A stretch of DNA of 64,000 nt. Origin: Caldilineae bacterium (GTDB lineage Bacteria > Chloroflexota > Anaerolineae > Epilineales > Epilineaceae). The stretch is from positions 186,001-250,000 of the forward strand of contig JACKBJ010000001.1 of NCBI GenBank assembly GCA_020634625.1. The letters are read 5' to 3'. The notes beneath the pieces are model-generated. The model was not told the DNA's origin and searched no databases. It worked only from the letters and a program-made list of their open reading frames with translations. The translations under genes and the position numbers were made by a program. Positions within the stretch are counted from its first letter, which is position 1, and every line of letters starts with the position of its first letter. Positions 1 to 10,380 of the stretch are shown here, piece after piece.

Positions 1-1527
1 CCCACCGCCGCCTTGGACGGCGACCGGCTCGGACAGGGCGGAGCTGTTGCCGTTGGTGTCGGTGCAGCTGGCCGTCACGAACTTGTGCGCGATCGGACCG
101 GGCGCCTCGAAGATGAACAAGCCGGTGGTCGCCTCGGCCTTGACGGCGCCCTCGTACCACCGCGCCTCTCCCTTTTCGTCGGAGTAGATCTCGACGTCGC
201 CGCCGCGGCAGCTGGAGGCACTGCCCACCACACGGGCAGGGCTGGCGCTGTTGATCTTGGGCGCCTTGACGCCCGCGTTCGCGCCCTGCGAGACCTGGAT
301 GCCGATCCCGTTGTTGTTCCAGACCGCGTTCTGCGAGATCCGGTTGCCGCGAGCGCTGGCGCCGGCGATCGAGATGCCGCCCTTGTCGTTGCAGGCGACG
401 AAGTTGCGTTCGATGCGCGTGGCGTTGACCCCGTTGTTGATCTGGATGCCGAGCTGGCCGTTGCCGGCGCAGGTCTCGGCGTCGGATTGGAGCCCGATCA
501 GGTTCTCGTGGATCACGGTGCGGTAGCTGCCGTCGTACACCGAGATCCCGGAAGTCTCGACGCCGGCGATGGTGTTGTCGGCGATCTCGGTGTCGTTCGA
601 GCCGACCTTGACCGTCACGCCGGCCTGGAGCCCGGCTGGCTGGCCGGCTAGATCGAGGCCAAAGCGGTTCCCGATGACCTTGTTGCCGTTCGCGTCCTGC
701 GTGATCGACACACCCGAGCCGAGCGTGCTGGCAGCGAAGACGTTCTGGTTGGCGCCGACGCCGCCGATGGTGTTGCCGCTGGAACCCAAGGTCACCTGCA
801 CGCAGTCATCCTGCAGCGGACGGCGAACCGTCCCGTCGCCGGTGATGCCGCACCAGTTGCCGAGCACCCGGTTGCCGCTCGAGCTACGGTCCCGGATCTG
901 GATCCCGACGGCCGGCCGAATCCCGTAGAGCGCCAGACCCGGCCCGAACTGGTTGTTGGTGGCGCCCTCCCCCAGCAGGCCCTGGCGAACCACGAATGCC
1001 GCGATCTGGAAGTCGCCCTCCACGTCGAAGCCCTTGAAGGTGTTGCCGGAGCTCTCGATGACGAAGGCATGCTCGAGCTGACCCGCGCCGGGGGTGATGA
1101 CGATCTTGTTGTCGGCCGGGCTCGACCAGCCTTCGATGTCCAGCGAGAAGTCGATGGTCGTGCCGTTCTGGCTCAGGCTGTAGGCCAGTCCGTTCTCGGC
1201 GAACTCGAAGTACCACTTGCCGGTGGCAGCATCGTAGCCCGGATCCTCGCGGCTGAGCGGTTTGGCCAGGGGCGAGCAGCGCTTGGCGCCCGGCGTGCCC
1301 GGCTCGAAGCAGGCTCGGATGGTGCCCTGCATCCCGGCGCCCTCGATGCGCTCGATGGCCGATCGCAGGGGGCAGTCCTGCTGCGGCAGGCAGTGGTTCG
1401 CCTGCACCGGCAGGTCCTCGGTGGTGTTGACGTAGACGGCGAAGCCGCCCTGGGCGCTCGCCGTGTCGGCGAACAGCAGCAGGCCGGGCAACAGGAGCGC
1501 GAGCAGGCGCGGCGCGCGGTGGGACAC
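1..1527 (-). CDS. Secreted right-handed beta-helix (CSLREAI-type) protein, C-terminus cut by window edge
   Basis: An open frame of 509 codons runs from a GTG at 1527 off the left edge without a stop. The GTG follows a strong GAGGAGGG ribosome site about seven bases upstream. A signal peptide is clear: Leu-rich core at residues 8-20 and a likely cut after ASA at residue 25. CPLRSAI at 52-58 matches the CSLREAI motif that opens many bacterial surface beta-helix proteins. From about residue 130 the chain repeats short units with GNxI, NxIG and GIxI, typical of stacked parallel beta-helix coils (NosD/pectate-lyase-like). A Cys-containing Ig-like segment follows the helix. No catalytic site is recognisable; the role is probably extracellular binding or structure. 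Confidence 0.8.
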   Translation of the reverse strand, partial: MSHRAPRLLALLLPGLLLFADTASAQGGFAVYVNTTEDLPVQANHCLPQQDCPLRSAIERIEGAGMQGTIRACFEPGTPGAKRCSPLAKPLSREDPGYDAATGKWYFEFAENGLAYSLSQNGTTIDFSLDIEGWSSPADNKIVITPGAGQLEHAFVIESSGNTFKGFDVEGDFQIAAFVVRQGLLGEGATNNQFGPGLALYGIRPAVGIQIRDRSSSGNRVLGNWCGITGDGTVRRPLQDDCVQVTLGSSGNTIGGVGANQNVFAASTLGSGVSITQDANGNKVIGNRFGLDLAGQPAGLQAGVTVKVGSNDTEIADNTIAGVETSGISVYDGSYRTVIHENLIGLQSDAETCAGNGQLGIQINNGVNATRIERNFVACNDKGGISIAGASARGNRISQNAVWNNNGIGIQVSQGANAGVKAPKINSASPARVVGSASSCRGGDVEIYSDEKGEARWYEGAVKAEATTGLFIFEAPGPIAHKFVTASCTDTNGNSSALSEPVAVQGGGG

Positions 1528-1597
1528 GATCGGCCCTCCTCTTCGGGTACCAGAGATCGGCGCGGGACCAGGGGTCCGCGCCATCGGCGCAGACCCG

Positions 1598-1606
1598 ATT
1601 ATACCA
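1598..1606 (-). promoter_or_regulatory. Extended -10 promoter for the beta-helix gene
   Basis: The minus strand reads TGGTATAAT: a consensus TATAAT preceded by TGn, which is an extended -10. No good -35 is visible at 15-19 bp. It lies about 70 bases before the GTG at 1527. Confidence 0.5.
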
Positions 1607-1645
1607 GACCTGACGTCGCATCCTGGTCGCCCGGCAGAGCCCGCG

Positions 1646-2977
1646 CTAGGGCGACTCGGGCGTCGCCTCGGGATCGCCGGCGTAGTAGATGCGGTAGATC
1701 CGACCGCCGCCCTCGTCGGAGACGAGCAAGGCACCGTCGGCGGCCAGCTCGAGGTCGACCGGGCTGCCCCAGCGTCGGGTGTCGGGCCGCAACCAGCCGC
1801 TGGCGAAGTCGAAGACGTCGCCGCGCGGCGCCCAGCCGTTCATCGGCACCCGAACGATGTTGTAGCCACCGGGCAGCTCGCGCCGCAGGCCCGATCCCGA
1901 CAAGGCCACGTAGAGGTCGCCCCGATAGGTCTCGGGAAACTGGAGGCCATCGTAGAAGCGCAGACCGGCCACGCCGGCCTGGCCGAGCAGCTCGACCATC
2001 GGCGCCAGGGTCGCGCCGCAGAACCCGGGTTCGGCGGCCAGGGTCGTGTCCCGCCGCTGGGCGCCGTAGCAGTAGGGCCAGCCGAAGTGGGCGCCCGGCG
2101 AGAGGCGGTTCAGCTCGTCCGGCACCCGGTCGTCACCGAGGCCGATACGGCCCCGATCGCTCGCCCAGAGGTCTCCGGTGGCGGGATGGAAGGCCAGCCC
2201 CATAGGCGACCGCAGGCCCGCGCTGTAGATCTTGGATTCGCCGGATTCGGGATCGATCTGCAGCACCGCCGCGCGGCGGACGTCGGTCTCCTCGCAGACG
2301 TTGCAGCTGGCGCCCACGCCCACGTAGAGCTTGCCATCCGGGCCCATGTCGAGCGGCCGCGCCCATTGATCGCCGTCGGGCGGCAGCTCGGCCAGACGCT
2401 CGGCCGGACCGGAAGGCTGCAGGTCACCATCGGCATAGGGCAGGCGCAGCACCGCGTCGGTGCTCGCCACGTAGAGCCAACCCGGCCGGACCACGATGCC
2501 ATAGGGCCTTCGCAAGACGCCGCCCTCGGCATAGACCGCCAGGGCCCCGTCATCCAGCACGCCGTCGGCGTCGCGGTCGGGAAGCACCAGGATACGGTCC
2601 TCGGACGGCACGCTGACGAAGAGGTCGCCGTTGGGCGCCGTGGCCAGCCCGGACACCGGCAGACCCAGATCGGCGAAGACGCCGACGCCGAAGCCGGGCG
2701 GCAGGCTGAGCGGCTCGAGGGGCGGAACCACGCGGGTCAGTGCGGGCCGGGTCGTCGGAGCCGGCCCCGGCGTCGGGCTCGAAGCGACGAAGGCCGGCAG
2801 GGCCGGCGTGGCGTTGTCCAGGGCGAGCGGCGATCGCGGCGGGATGGGGGTGGCCGCGGAACAGGCACCCGCGACGAGGGCCATCGCTCCGAGCAGGGTC
2901 GTGCGGGCGGCTCGGCGTCGCGTGGCGCCGCGGGCAGCCCTCGCCTGCGGCCCACCGGCCCGGTCTTGGCAGTGCAT
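1646..2977 (-). CDS. Lipoprotein, PQQ-dependent glucose/sorbosone dehydrogenase-like beta-propeller
   Basis: The 443-residue protein begins with an Arg-rich n-region and a lipobox, VAGAC, with lipidated Cys39. A Pro/Thr/Ser-rich spacer (about 45-85) suggests display outside the membrane. The rest is a six-bladed propeller of the soluble glucose dehydrogenase / L-sorbosone dehydrogenase family, with LPPGFGVGVFA, a GIVVRPGWLYVAS blade, a GLRSPMGLAFHP blade, and an FGWPYCYG segment followed by two further Cys. Many family members are predicted PQQ sugar dehydrogenases, but substrate and cofactor use cannot be read here. The ATG sits six bases after an extended -10 (2984-2992), so the mRNA may be leaderless. 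Confidence 0.8.
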   Translation of the reverse strand: MHCQDRAGGPQARAARGATRRRAARTTLLGAMALVAGACSAATPIPPRSPLALDNATPALPAFVASSPTPGPAPTTRPALTRVVPPLEPLSLPPGFGVGVFADLGLPVSGLATAPNGDLFVSVPSEDRILVLPDRDADGVLDDGALAVYAEGGVLRRPYGIVVRPGWLYVASTDAVLRLPYADGDLQPSGPAERLAELPPDGDQWARPLDMGPDGKLYVGVGASCNVCEETDVRRAAVLQIDPESGESKIYSAGLRSPMGLAFHPATGDLWASDRGRIGLGDDRVPDELNRLSPGAHFGWPYCYGAQRRDTTLAAEPGFCGATLAPMVELLGQAGVAGLRFYDGLQFPETYRGDLYVALSGSGLRRELPGGYNIVRVPMNGWAPRGDVFDFASGWLRPDTRRWGSPVDLELAADGALLVSDEGGGRIYRIYYAGDPEATPESP

Positions 2978-2983
2978 GGGCAG

Positions 2984-2992
2984 ATTGTAGCA
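2984..2992 (-). promoter_or_regulatory. Extended -10 giving a probable leaderless transcript
   Basis: The minus strand reads TGCTACAAT, an extended -10 with five of six TATAAT matches. Only six bases separate it from the ATG at 2977, so transcription should begin at or next to the start codon. No -35 is evident. Confidence 0.45.
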
Positions 2993-3007
2993 GGTCGAGG
3001 CCTCGTC

Positions 3008-3036
3008 TTGGATCGATTTCGGGCCGACCCTATACT
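3008..3036 (+). promoter_or_regulatory. Sigma-70-type promoter for the MshC/CysS-like gene
   Basis: TTGGAT (3008-3013), a 17-base spacer and TATACT (3031-3036, five of six consensus). The start codon is 60 bases downstream. The motif lies back-to-back with the minus-strand promoter at 2984-2992. Confidence 0.5.
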
Positions 3037-3096
3037 CCTCGTCGGCGCCGCGGCCGAGCCGAGGCCGACCCCGAACGCGACTCTCTGGAGCCCGGC

Positions 3097-4386
3097 ATGT
3101 ACCTCTACGATTCGTTGCAGCAGACGCGTCAGCGCCTGCGCCCGTCCCCGGGTCGACCGATCACGGTCTACGTCTGCGGCATCACCCCCTACGACACGAC
3201 CCATCTCGGGCATGCCTTCACCTACATCGTGTTCGACGTGCTCCTGCGGCACCTCGAGGTGGCGCGGGGTTGGCAGACCCGTTATGTCCAGAACCTGACC
3301 GACATCGACGACGACATCCTGCGCAAGGCCGACGAGACCGGCTCCGACTGGCGCGAGCTGGGCCTGTCCTGGACCCGGCGCTTCCGCGAGGACATGGCCT
3401 GGCTGGGCATGCGGCCGCCCGACGTCTATCCCGGCGCGACCAGCGCCCTGCCCGAGATCATCGCCAACGTCGCGTCGCTCGTGGACGCGGGACGGGCCTA
3501 CACCCGCGCCGGCAGCGTCTACTTCCGCGTGGCGAGCGACCCCGACTTCGGCGTCGGACTGGACCTCGATCCCGAGGCGCTGTTGGACCTTGCCAACCGC
3601 CGTGGCAACCTGCCCGACGATCCGGCCAAGTCCGATCCGATCGACTTCGTGCTGTGGCAGGCGGCCAAGGCTGGCGAGCCGGCCTGGCACAGCCCTTGGG
3701 GGCCGGGGCGTCCGGGCTGGCACATCGAGTGCTCCAGCCTGGCGATGAAGCACCTCGGTCGTCAGGTGGACATTCATGGCGGCGGCGGGGATCTCGCCTT
3801 CCCGCACCATGCCTGCGAGCGCGCGCAGTGCCGGACGCTGGCGACGGCCAAGCCATGGACCCGCTTCTGGGTCCACGCCGCCATGGTCGAGATGGACGGC
3901 GAGAAGATGTCCAAGAGCCTGGGCAACCTGGTGATGGTGCGCGAGCTCTCGCGCAGCGCGCAGCCCGACACCGTCCGGCTGTACCTCCTGCGCCACGGCT
4001 ACCGCCAGTCCTGGCAATGGGATCCCGCGCGCTTCGAGGAGACCCGCGCCTGGACCCGCACGCTGCATGCTGCGATGCGACGGAGCTCGGGCAGCGGCCG
4101 ACCCATCGACGTCGGCCGCTTCGGACCCCGCTTCACCCAGGCCATGGAGGATGACCTCGACACGCCGAGCGCGGTCGCGGTCGTGCTCGAGCTGGCCGAC
4201 GCCATCATCGCGGCACCGCCGGCCAGCGATCTTCGGGTGGCGCAGGACCTGCTGCGCGCGACGGCCGGCCGCATCCTGGGGCTTCGGCTCGAGCCCTTCG
4301 ACACGCCGCCCGAGGCGCTCGAGACGATCTGGCCCGAGCCTTTGATCGAGGCGCCGGACCTGATCTACGCCGCGCCGGTGGAGTAG
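3097..4386 (+). CDS. MshC/CysS-family class I ligase (cysteine-activating)
   Basis: The 429-residue protein belongs to the cysteinyl-tRNA synthetase superfamily, which activates cysteine with ATP. The HIGH-type signature is VCGITPYDTTHLGHA (26-40). The ITPYD-THLGHA form is typical of MshC, the mycothiol-pathway ligase joining Cys to GlcN-inositol, whereas CysRS normally has GPTVYD-HIGNAR. The KMSKS loop is KMSKSLGN near 270. Probable zinc ligands are Cys27, Cys212 (in HIECS) and His237/238 (in FPHH). The chain is shorter than typical CysRS (about 460) and close to MshC. A true CysRS with this motif variant is possible; a canonical cysS elsewhere in the genome would favour the MshC-like role. 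The ATG was chosen by alignment to the family N-terminus (LYDS...RP) and by the promoter position. Confidence 0.75.
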   Translation: MYLYDSLQQTRQRLRPSPGRPITVYVCGITPYDTTHLGHAFTYIVFDVLLRHLEVARGWQTRYVQNLTDIDDDILRKADETGSDWRELGLSWTRRFREDMAWLGMRPPDVYPGATSALPEIIANVASLVDAGRAYTRAGSVYFRVASDPDFGVGLDLDPEALLDLANRRGNLPDDPAKSDPIDFVLWQAAKAGEPAWHSPWGPGRPGWHIECSSLAMKHLGRQVDIHGGGGDLAFPHHACERAQCRTLATAKPWTRFWVHAAMVEMDGEKMSKSLGNLVMVRELSRSAQPDTVRLYLLRHGYRQSWQWDPARFEETRAWTRTLHAAMRRSSGSGRPIDVGRFGPRFTQAMEDDLDTPSAVAVVLELADAIIAAPPASDLRVAQDLLRATAGRILGLRLEPFDTPPEALETIWPEPLIEAPDLIYAAPVE

Positions 4387-4416
4387 CCGGCCGATCGCCT
4401 CGGACCGGAGCGCCGC

Positions 4417-6582
4417 TCAGGCATCCAGCAGGTCGGCCAGGGCCGCCGGATCGGTCACCGGCAGCTCGCAGACCGGGCCGCGGCAGAACCAGGCGGCCGC
4501 CTTCCCCGTCGGCGGCCGGCGATCGGCCAACAGCGGAATGCGCCTCGCGGCGGGGTCATCCGGAGCGGGCGCCCAGGCGACCACCGTGCCCGGTCGATGG
4601 CGTCGCCGGAGCTCGCCGAGCAGCGCGTCGGCACCGGAGGCGGGGTCGCCGACGACCGCCAGCGCCCGCATGCCGACCTGCCAGCTCGCGAGCACCCGGA
4701 GCATGGCGGCCGACGCGATCGGCGCGCGCTCCATCATCGGTCGGGCCAACCGCAGGGTGGCCTCGACGGCCTGGATGTAGCGCGCCTCGCCCGTCAGGGC
4801 ATGCAGGCGCAGCAGCAGGTCGGCGGCGAGCGCGTTGCCGCTGGGCAGGGCGCCGTCGTCCAGGGGCTTCTGTCGGACGATCAGCCCCTCGTGATGGGGC
4901 CCGCTGCGAAAGAAGCCGCCCAGCTCCCGGTCGGCGAAGCGCTCGAGCATGCCCTCGGCCAGGGTCTGCGCCGCCAGGAACCAGCGCAGCTCGAAGCGCG
5001 CCTCGTAGAGCGACAGGCAGGCGCCACTGAGCGCGGCGTGATCGTCCAGATAGCCGCGTTCGGCGGCCCGTCCATCGATCCAGTAGCGCGCCAGCTCGCC
5101 GTCCGGCAATCGGGCCTGCCCCAGGAGATGATCGGCCGACCGCGTGGCGGCCAGGTACAGGGCATCGCCTTCCGGTCCGCCCAGACCGGCCGACTGCCGG
5201 GCCAGGGCATCGATCATCAAGCCGTTCCACGCCAGGATCTGCTTTCGATCGGTGTCCGGCGCATCGCGCAGCGCACGCCGCTCGCGCAGCCGCCGATAGA
5301 TGCCGCCGAGCCGCGCTCCGAGACGCGCGACGCCGGTAGCCGGCGCGAGATCGGGCAGGCTCGCCGGGTCACGGCGGCTGGACAGGACCGTGGCCCCCTG
5401 CTCGAAGTTGCCGCCCGGCTCGACCCCGAACCAGGCGGCGGCCAGCATCCGATCCTCGGGCTCCAGACTCTCCGCCAGCTCCTCCGGACGCCAGGCGAAG
5501 AAGGCCCCCTCGCCGTCCGGGGTGTCGGCATCCTGTGCCGCCTGGAAGCCGCCATCGGGCAGCTGCAGCTCGCGCAGCGCGTAGCCGCTGGTCGCCAGCG
5601 CGATCCGGCGGTTGCGATCGGGTCCCCAGGCCAGCGCCGGCAGCGCCTCGAGGCCGAGCGCTCCCGGGTCTCGCACGTCCGCGCCGGCCGAAACCGCTCG
5701 CGGCGCGCGATCGCGGATCCAGAGCCCGTCCCGACGGGCGGCATCGGCGTACAGACGGGCCAGCTGGGCATTGTCGTAGAGCATCTTCTCGAAGTGCGGC
5801 ACGCTCCACGTTGCGTCGACCGCATAGCGATGGAAGCCGCCGCCCAGGTGATCCCAGATCCCGCCGCGCGCCATGGCATCGAGCGCGGCTTGAGTCGCCC
5901 GGCTCGCCTCCGGGTCCTCCGCGCGCGCCGACAGGTCGAGCAGGAATCCGAGCGCCGCCGGCTGTGGAAACTTGGGCGCCCGGCCGAAGCCCCCGGCGGA
6001 TCGATCGACCAGGGCCAGCAGGGCGCTCCGTGCGCCGGCCAGGGTCCTCGCATCGGGCATCTCGGGATCCGACGCCAGCGCGAAGGCTTCCCGCATGGCG
6101 CTGCTCAGACGGGCGGCGCTCGCGAGCACCTCGTCGCGGCGGTCGCGCCAGGCCGCGGCGATGCCCTCGAGGATCTGGGGAAAGCCGGCCATCCCATGGC
6201 GCGGCGCCGGCGGGAAGTAGGTGCCACCATAGAACGGCGCCCCGCTCGGCGTCAGAAAGGCGGTCAAGGGCCAGCCGCCACGGCCCGTCATGGCCTGCAC
6301 GGCTTCCATGTAGAGGGCGTCGAGGTCGGGTCGCGCTTCGCGATCGACCTTGACGTTGACGAAGTGCTGGTTCATCAGACCGGCGATGTCCGGGTCCTCG
6401 AAGGACTCGTGGGCCATGACATGGCACCAGTGGCAAGCCGAATAGCCGATCGAAAGCAGGATCGGCTGGTCCCGATCCCGCGCGAGCGCCAGGGCCTCCG
6501 GTCCCCAGGGCAGCCAGTCCACCGGATTGTCGGCGTGCTGCAGCAGATAGGGCGAGCTCGATCCGGCCAGGGCGTTGGGCAT
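4417..6582 (-). CDS. YyaL-type thioredoxin-domain protein (DUF255 / SPATA20 family)
   Basis: The 721-residue protein has an N-terminal thioredoxin-fold domain with SPYLLQHADNPVDW (about 9-22) and a redox-type CHWC motif in SACHWCHVMAHESFED. A long (alpha/alpha)-toroid region resembling N-acylglucosamine epimerase/cellulase folds follows. This architecture defines the YyaL / spermatogenesis-associated protein 20 family, conserved widely but with no settled reaction. The ATG at 6582 is preceded by AAAGGAA and aligns with the family start MPN-L--S-SPYLLQH; the longer in-frame upstream extension is rejected. It is convergent with the MshC/CysS-like gene (30 bases between stops) and follows the hydantoinase gene by 50 bases, perhaps in one transcript. 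Confidence 0.9.
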   Translation of the reverse strand: MPNALAGSSSPYLLQHADNPVDWLPWGPEALALARDRDQPILLSIGYSACHWCHVMAHESFEDPDIAGLMNQHFVNVKVDREARPDLDALYMEAVQAMTGRGGWPLTAFLTPSGAPFYGGTYFPPAPRHGMAGFPQILEGIAAAWRDRRDEVLASAARLSSAMREAFALASDPEMPDARTLAGARSALLALVDRSAGGFGRAPKFPQPAALGFLLDLSARAEDPEASRATQAALDAMARGGIWDHLGGGFHRYAVDATWSVPHFEKMLYDNAQLARLYADAARRDGLWIRDRAPRAVSAGADVRDPGALGLEALPALAWGPDRNRRIALATSGYALRELQLPDGGFQAAQDADTPDGEGAFFAWRPEELAESLEPEDRMLAAAWFGVEPGGNFEQGATVLSSRRDPASLPDLAPATGVARLGARLGGIYRRLRERRALRDAPDTDRKQILAWNGLMIDALARQSAGLGGPEGDALYLAATRSADHLLGQARLPDGELARYWIDGRAAERGYLDDHAALSGACLSLYEARFELRWFLAAQTLAEGMLERFADRELGGFFRSGPHHEGLIVRQKPLDDGALPSGNALAADLLLRLHALTGEARYIQAVEATLRLARPMMERAPIASAAMLRVLASWQVGMRALAVVGDPASGADALLGELRRRHRPGTVVAWAPAPDDPAARRIPLLADRRPPTGKAAAWFCRGPVCELPVTDPAALADLLDA

Positions 6583-6632
6583 GCTGCGGATTCCTTTCGT
6601 GGGCTGGGTCGCCCCGCTCGAACGGGCTCGGA

Positions 6633-8621
<1,989 letters not shown>

Positions 8622-8669
8622 CGCCGGCGGCGGTGCGGGCCCCGAGCCGGGCCGCTGCCCGCAGCACGC

Positions 8670-8699
8670 GACGAGCCGGGCTCGAAAGCCCGGCTCGTC
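8670..8699 (-). terminator. Thirteen-base-pair hairpin with UUCG loop after acpP
   Basis: Two perfect 13-base arms (8670-8682 and 8687-8699) enclose a four-base loop that reads TTCG on the minus strand. The hairpin lies between the acpP stop (8758) and the hydantoinase start (8621). No T-tract follows, so it is either a non-canonical terminator or an mRNA 3'-end stabiliser. Confidence 0.55.
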
Positions 8700-8757
8700 C
8701 GACGCTGCAGAATCGGCCTGTCCGGGCCCTGGGCGAGGCTGCCCAGGCCCGACGCGA

Positions 8758-9015
8758 TCACTGGTTGGCGAGCGCGTTGTGGATGAAGCGCACCGCGTCA
8801 CCCACGGTCTTGATCTCGTTGGCGTCATCCTCGCTGATGTCGCCCACGCCGAACTTGTCCTCGAAGTCCATGATCATCTCGGCCAGATCGAGCGAGTCGG
8901 CTTCGAGATCGTCCTTGAAGCTCTGCTCCTCGCTGATGCCGTCGGCATCGACGCTCAGGTTCTCCGCGATGATCTCGCGAATGCGGGCGAAGACCTCGTC
9001 TTTCGACATCGCCAT
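8758..9015 (-). CDS. acpP: Acyl carrier protein
   Basis: This 85-residue acidic four-helix protein has the 4'-phosphopantetheine attachment motif DSLDLAEMIMDFEDKFG with Ser41. It carries growing acyl chains in type II fatty acid synthesis in the cytosol. Length and charge are normal for AcpP; LDL-AEMIM replaces the commoner LDTVELVM. Two ATGs compete, at 9015 and 9009. The first is preferred because AAGGAG lies 11 bases upstream of it, against 17 for the second. It has its own near-consensus promoter (9094-9123) and is followed by a 13-bp hairpin. No other fatty-acid synthesis gene is adjacent. Confidence 0.95.
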   Translation of the reverse strand: MAMSKDEVFARIREIIAENLSVDADGISEEQSFKDDLEADSLDLAEMIMDFEDKFGVGDISEDDANEIKTVGDAVRFIHNALANQ

Positions 9016-9093
9016 GATGGATTCGTCTCCTTCCGATGGCTCACACGTTCGGGCCGCCGCCCGTCACGGTCTGCCCCTGGCGGGGGCGGCGAG

Positions 9094-9123
9094 AGTATAG
9101 TCGCGGCAGGCCGTGGCGGTCAA
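9094..9123 (-). promoter_or_regulatory. acpP promoter
   Basis: Minus strand: -35 TTGACC (9123-9118, five of six), 18-base spacer, -10 TATACT (9099-9094, five of six). Predicted start of transcription is near 9087, about 70 bases before the acpP ATG. Confidence 0.65.
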
Positions 9124-9133
9124 TCGAGCCGCC

Positions 9134-9162
9134 TTGACTCGCGTCCCGCGTCAGGTCATACT
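9134..9162 (+). promoter_or_regulatory. Promoter for the fni / prenyl synthase operon
   Basis: Plus strand: -35 TTGACT (9134-9139), 17-base spacer, -10 CATACT (9157-9162). It is divergent from the acpP promoter, with the two -35 boxes 10 bases apart. The leader to fni would be about 170 bases; nothing structured is obvious in it. Confidence 0.6.
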
Positions 9163-9342
9163 GCCGCGCTGTCCCGCTACCGGTCGTCCCACGAGGACGA
9201 TCGGCGGGACCGCACACCGACAAGAACACCCTGCGACCGCCGAGGTTGCGCCGGCCCCCGAAACGCAGGCGACGCCGCCAGGTCGATCGGCCCGCCGAGG
9301 GGCCGCCGGAGCCGACGTCGCCCTCCGGTCGAGGTCAGGCCC

Positions 9343-10380
9343 ATGTCCGATTCCGAGCGCACGTCGCGCCGCAAGATCGATCACGTCCGGATCAACCTCG
9401 AGGAGGCCGTCGGCTCGCGCCTGACGACCGGTCTGGAGCGGCTGCGCTTCCTGCCGCTGGCCCTGCCCGAGATCGATCTCGAGACGATCTCGCTGTCCGG
9501 GCGCTTCCTGGGCTTCGGCTTCGACGCGCCGCTCCTGATCTCCTCGATGACCGGGGGCGCCGACGATCTGGCGGCCATCAACATCCGGCTGGCGGAGGCG
9601 GCCCAGGCGCGGGGCATCGTGATGGGCGTCGGATCCCAGCGCGCCGCGATCGAGTCGGGCGACCTGTCCGGCTCCTTCGAGATCCGCCGCCAGGCGCCGG
9701 ACGCCATCCTCCTGGCCAACCTCGGCGCGGTGCAGCTGAACTACGGCTACGGCGTCGACGAGTGTCGGCGCGCGGTGGACATGATCCGCGCCGACGCCTT
9801 GATCCTCCACTTCAACGCGCTGCAGGAGGCCGTGCAGCCCGAAGGCGACACCCGCTGGGCCGGCCTGCTCGACCGGGTCGCCGCCGTATGCCGACAGCTG
9901 GAGGTGCCGGTGCTGGCCAAGGAGGTCGGCTGGGGCTTCTCGCCCGACGATGCCCGACGCCTGTCCGAAGCCGGCATCGCCGCCTTCGACGTGGCCGGCG
10001 CCGGCGGGACGAGCTGGAGCGAGGTCGAGAAGCACCGGGCGGAGACCGAAGCCCAGCGCCGCGTCGCGGCGGCCTTCGTCGGCTGGGGCATCCCCACCGT
10101 CGAGAGCCTGCGCGCCTTGCGCCGGACCCTGCCCGGCGTCCCGCTGATCGCTTCGGGGGGGCTCACCGACGGCATGGACGTGGCCAAGGTGCTGGCGCTC
10201 GGCGCCGGCCTGGCCGGTCTGGCCGGACCCTTCCTGCGCGCCGCGGCGGTGTCGACCGAAGCGGTGATCGAAGAGATCGACGTCCTGGCTCGGATCCTGC
10301 GCATCGCCATGTTCGGAATCGGCGCGGCCGACCTGGACGGCCTGTCGAACAGCCCGCGGCTGATCGAGGTCGACCGATGA
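9343..10380 (+). CDS. fni: Type 2 isopentenyl-diphosphate delta-isomerase
   Basis: This 345-residue FMN enzyme interconverts isopentenyl and dimethylallyl diphosphate in isoprenoid synthesis. Family hallmarks are the RKIDHVRINLE start (substrate-binding Arg/Lys), LLISSMTGG, VGSQRAAIE, LANLGAVQL, LHFNALQEAVQPEGDT, VLAKEVGWG, AGAGGTSW (FMN phosphate region) and IASGGLTDGMDVAK. Length is typical. Its stop overlaps the start of the prenyl synthase gene (ATGA), so the two are translationally coupled: Fni supplies DMAPP and the neighbour elongates it. The ATG at 9343 follows a weak GAGGT site; no closer alternative fits the family N-terminus. Confidence 0.95.
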   Translation: MSDSERTSRRKIDHVRINLEEAVGSRLTTGLERLRFLPLALPEIDLETISLSGRFLGFGFDAPLLISSMTGGADDLAAINIRLAEAAQARGIVMGVGSQRAAIESGDLSGSFEIRRQAPDAILLANLGAVQLNYGYGVDECRRAVDMIRADALILHFNALQEAVQPEGDTRWAGLLDRVAAVCRQLEVPVLAKEVGWGFSPDDARRLSEAGIAAFDVAGAGGTSWSEVEKHRAETEAQRRVAAAFVGWGIPTVESLRALRRTLPGVPLIASGGLTDGMDVAKVLALGAGLAGLAGPFLRAAAVSTEAVIEEIDVLARILRIAMFGIGAADLDGLSNSPRLIEVDR

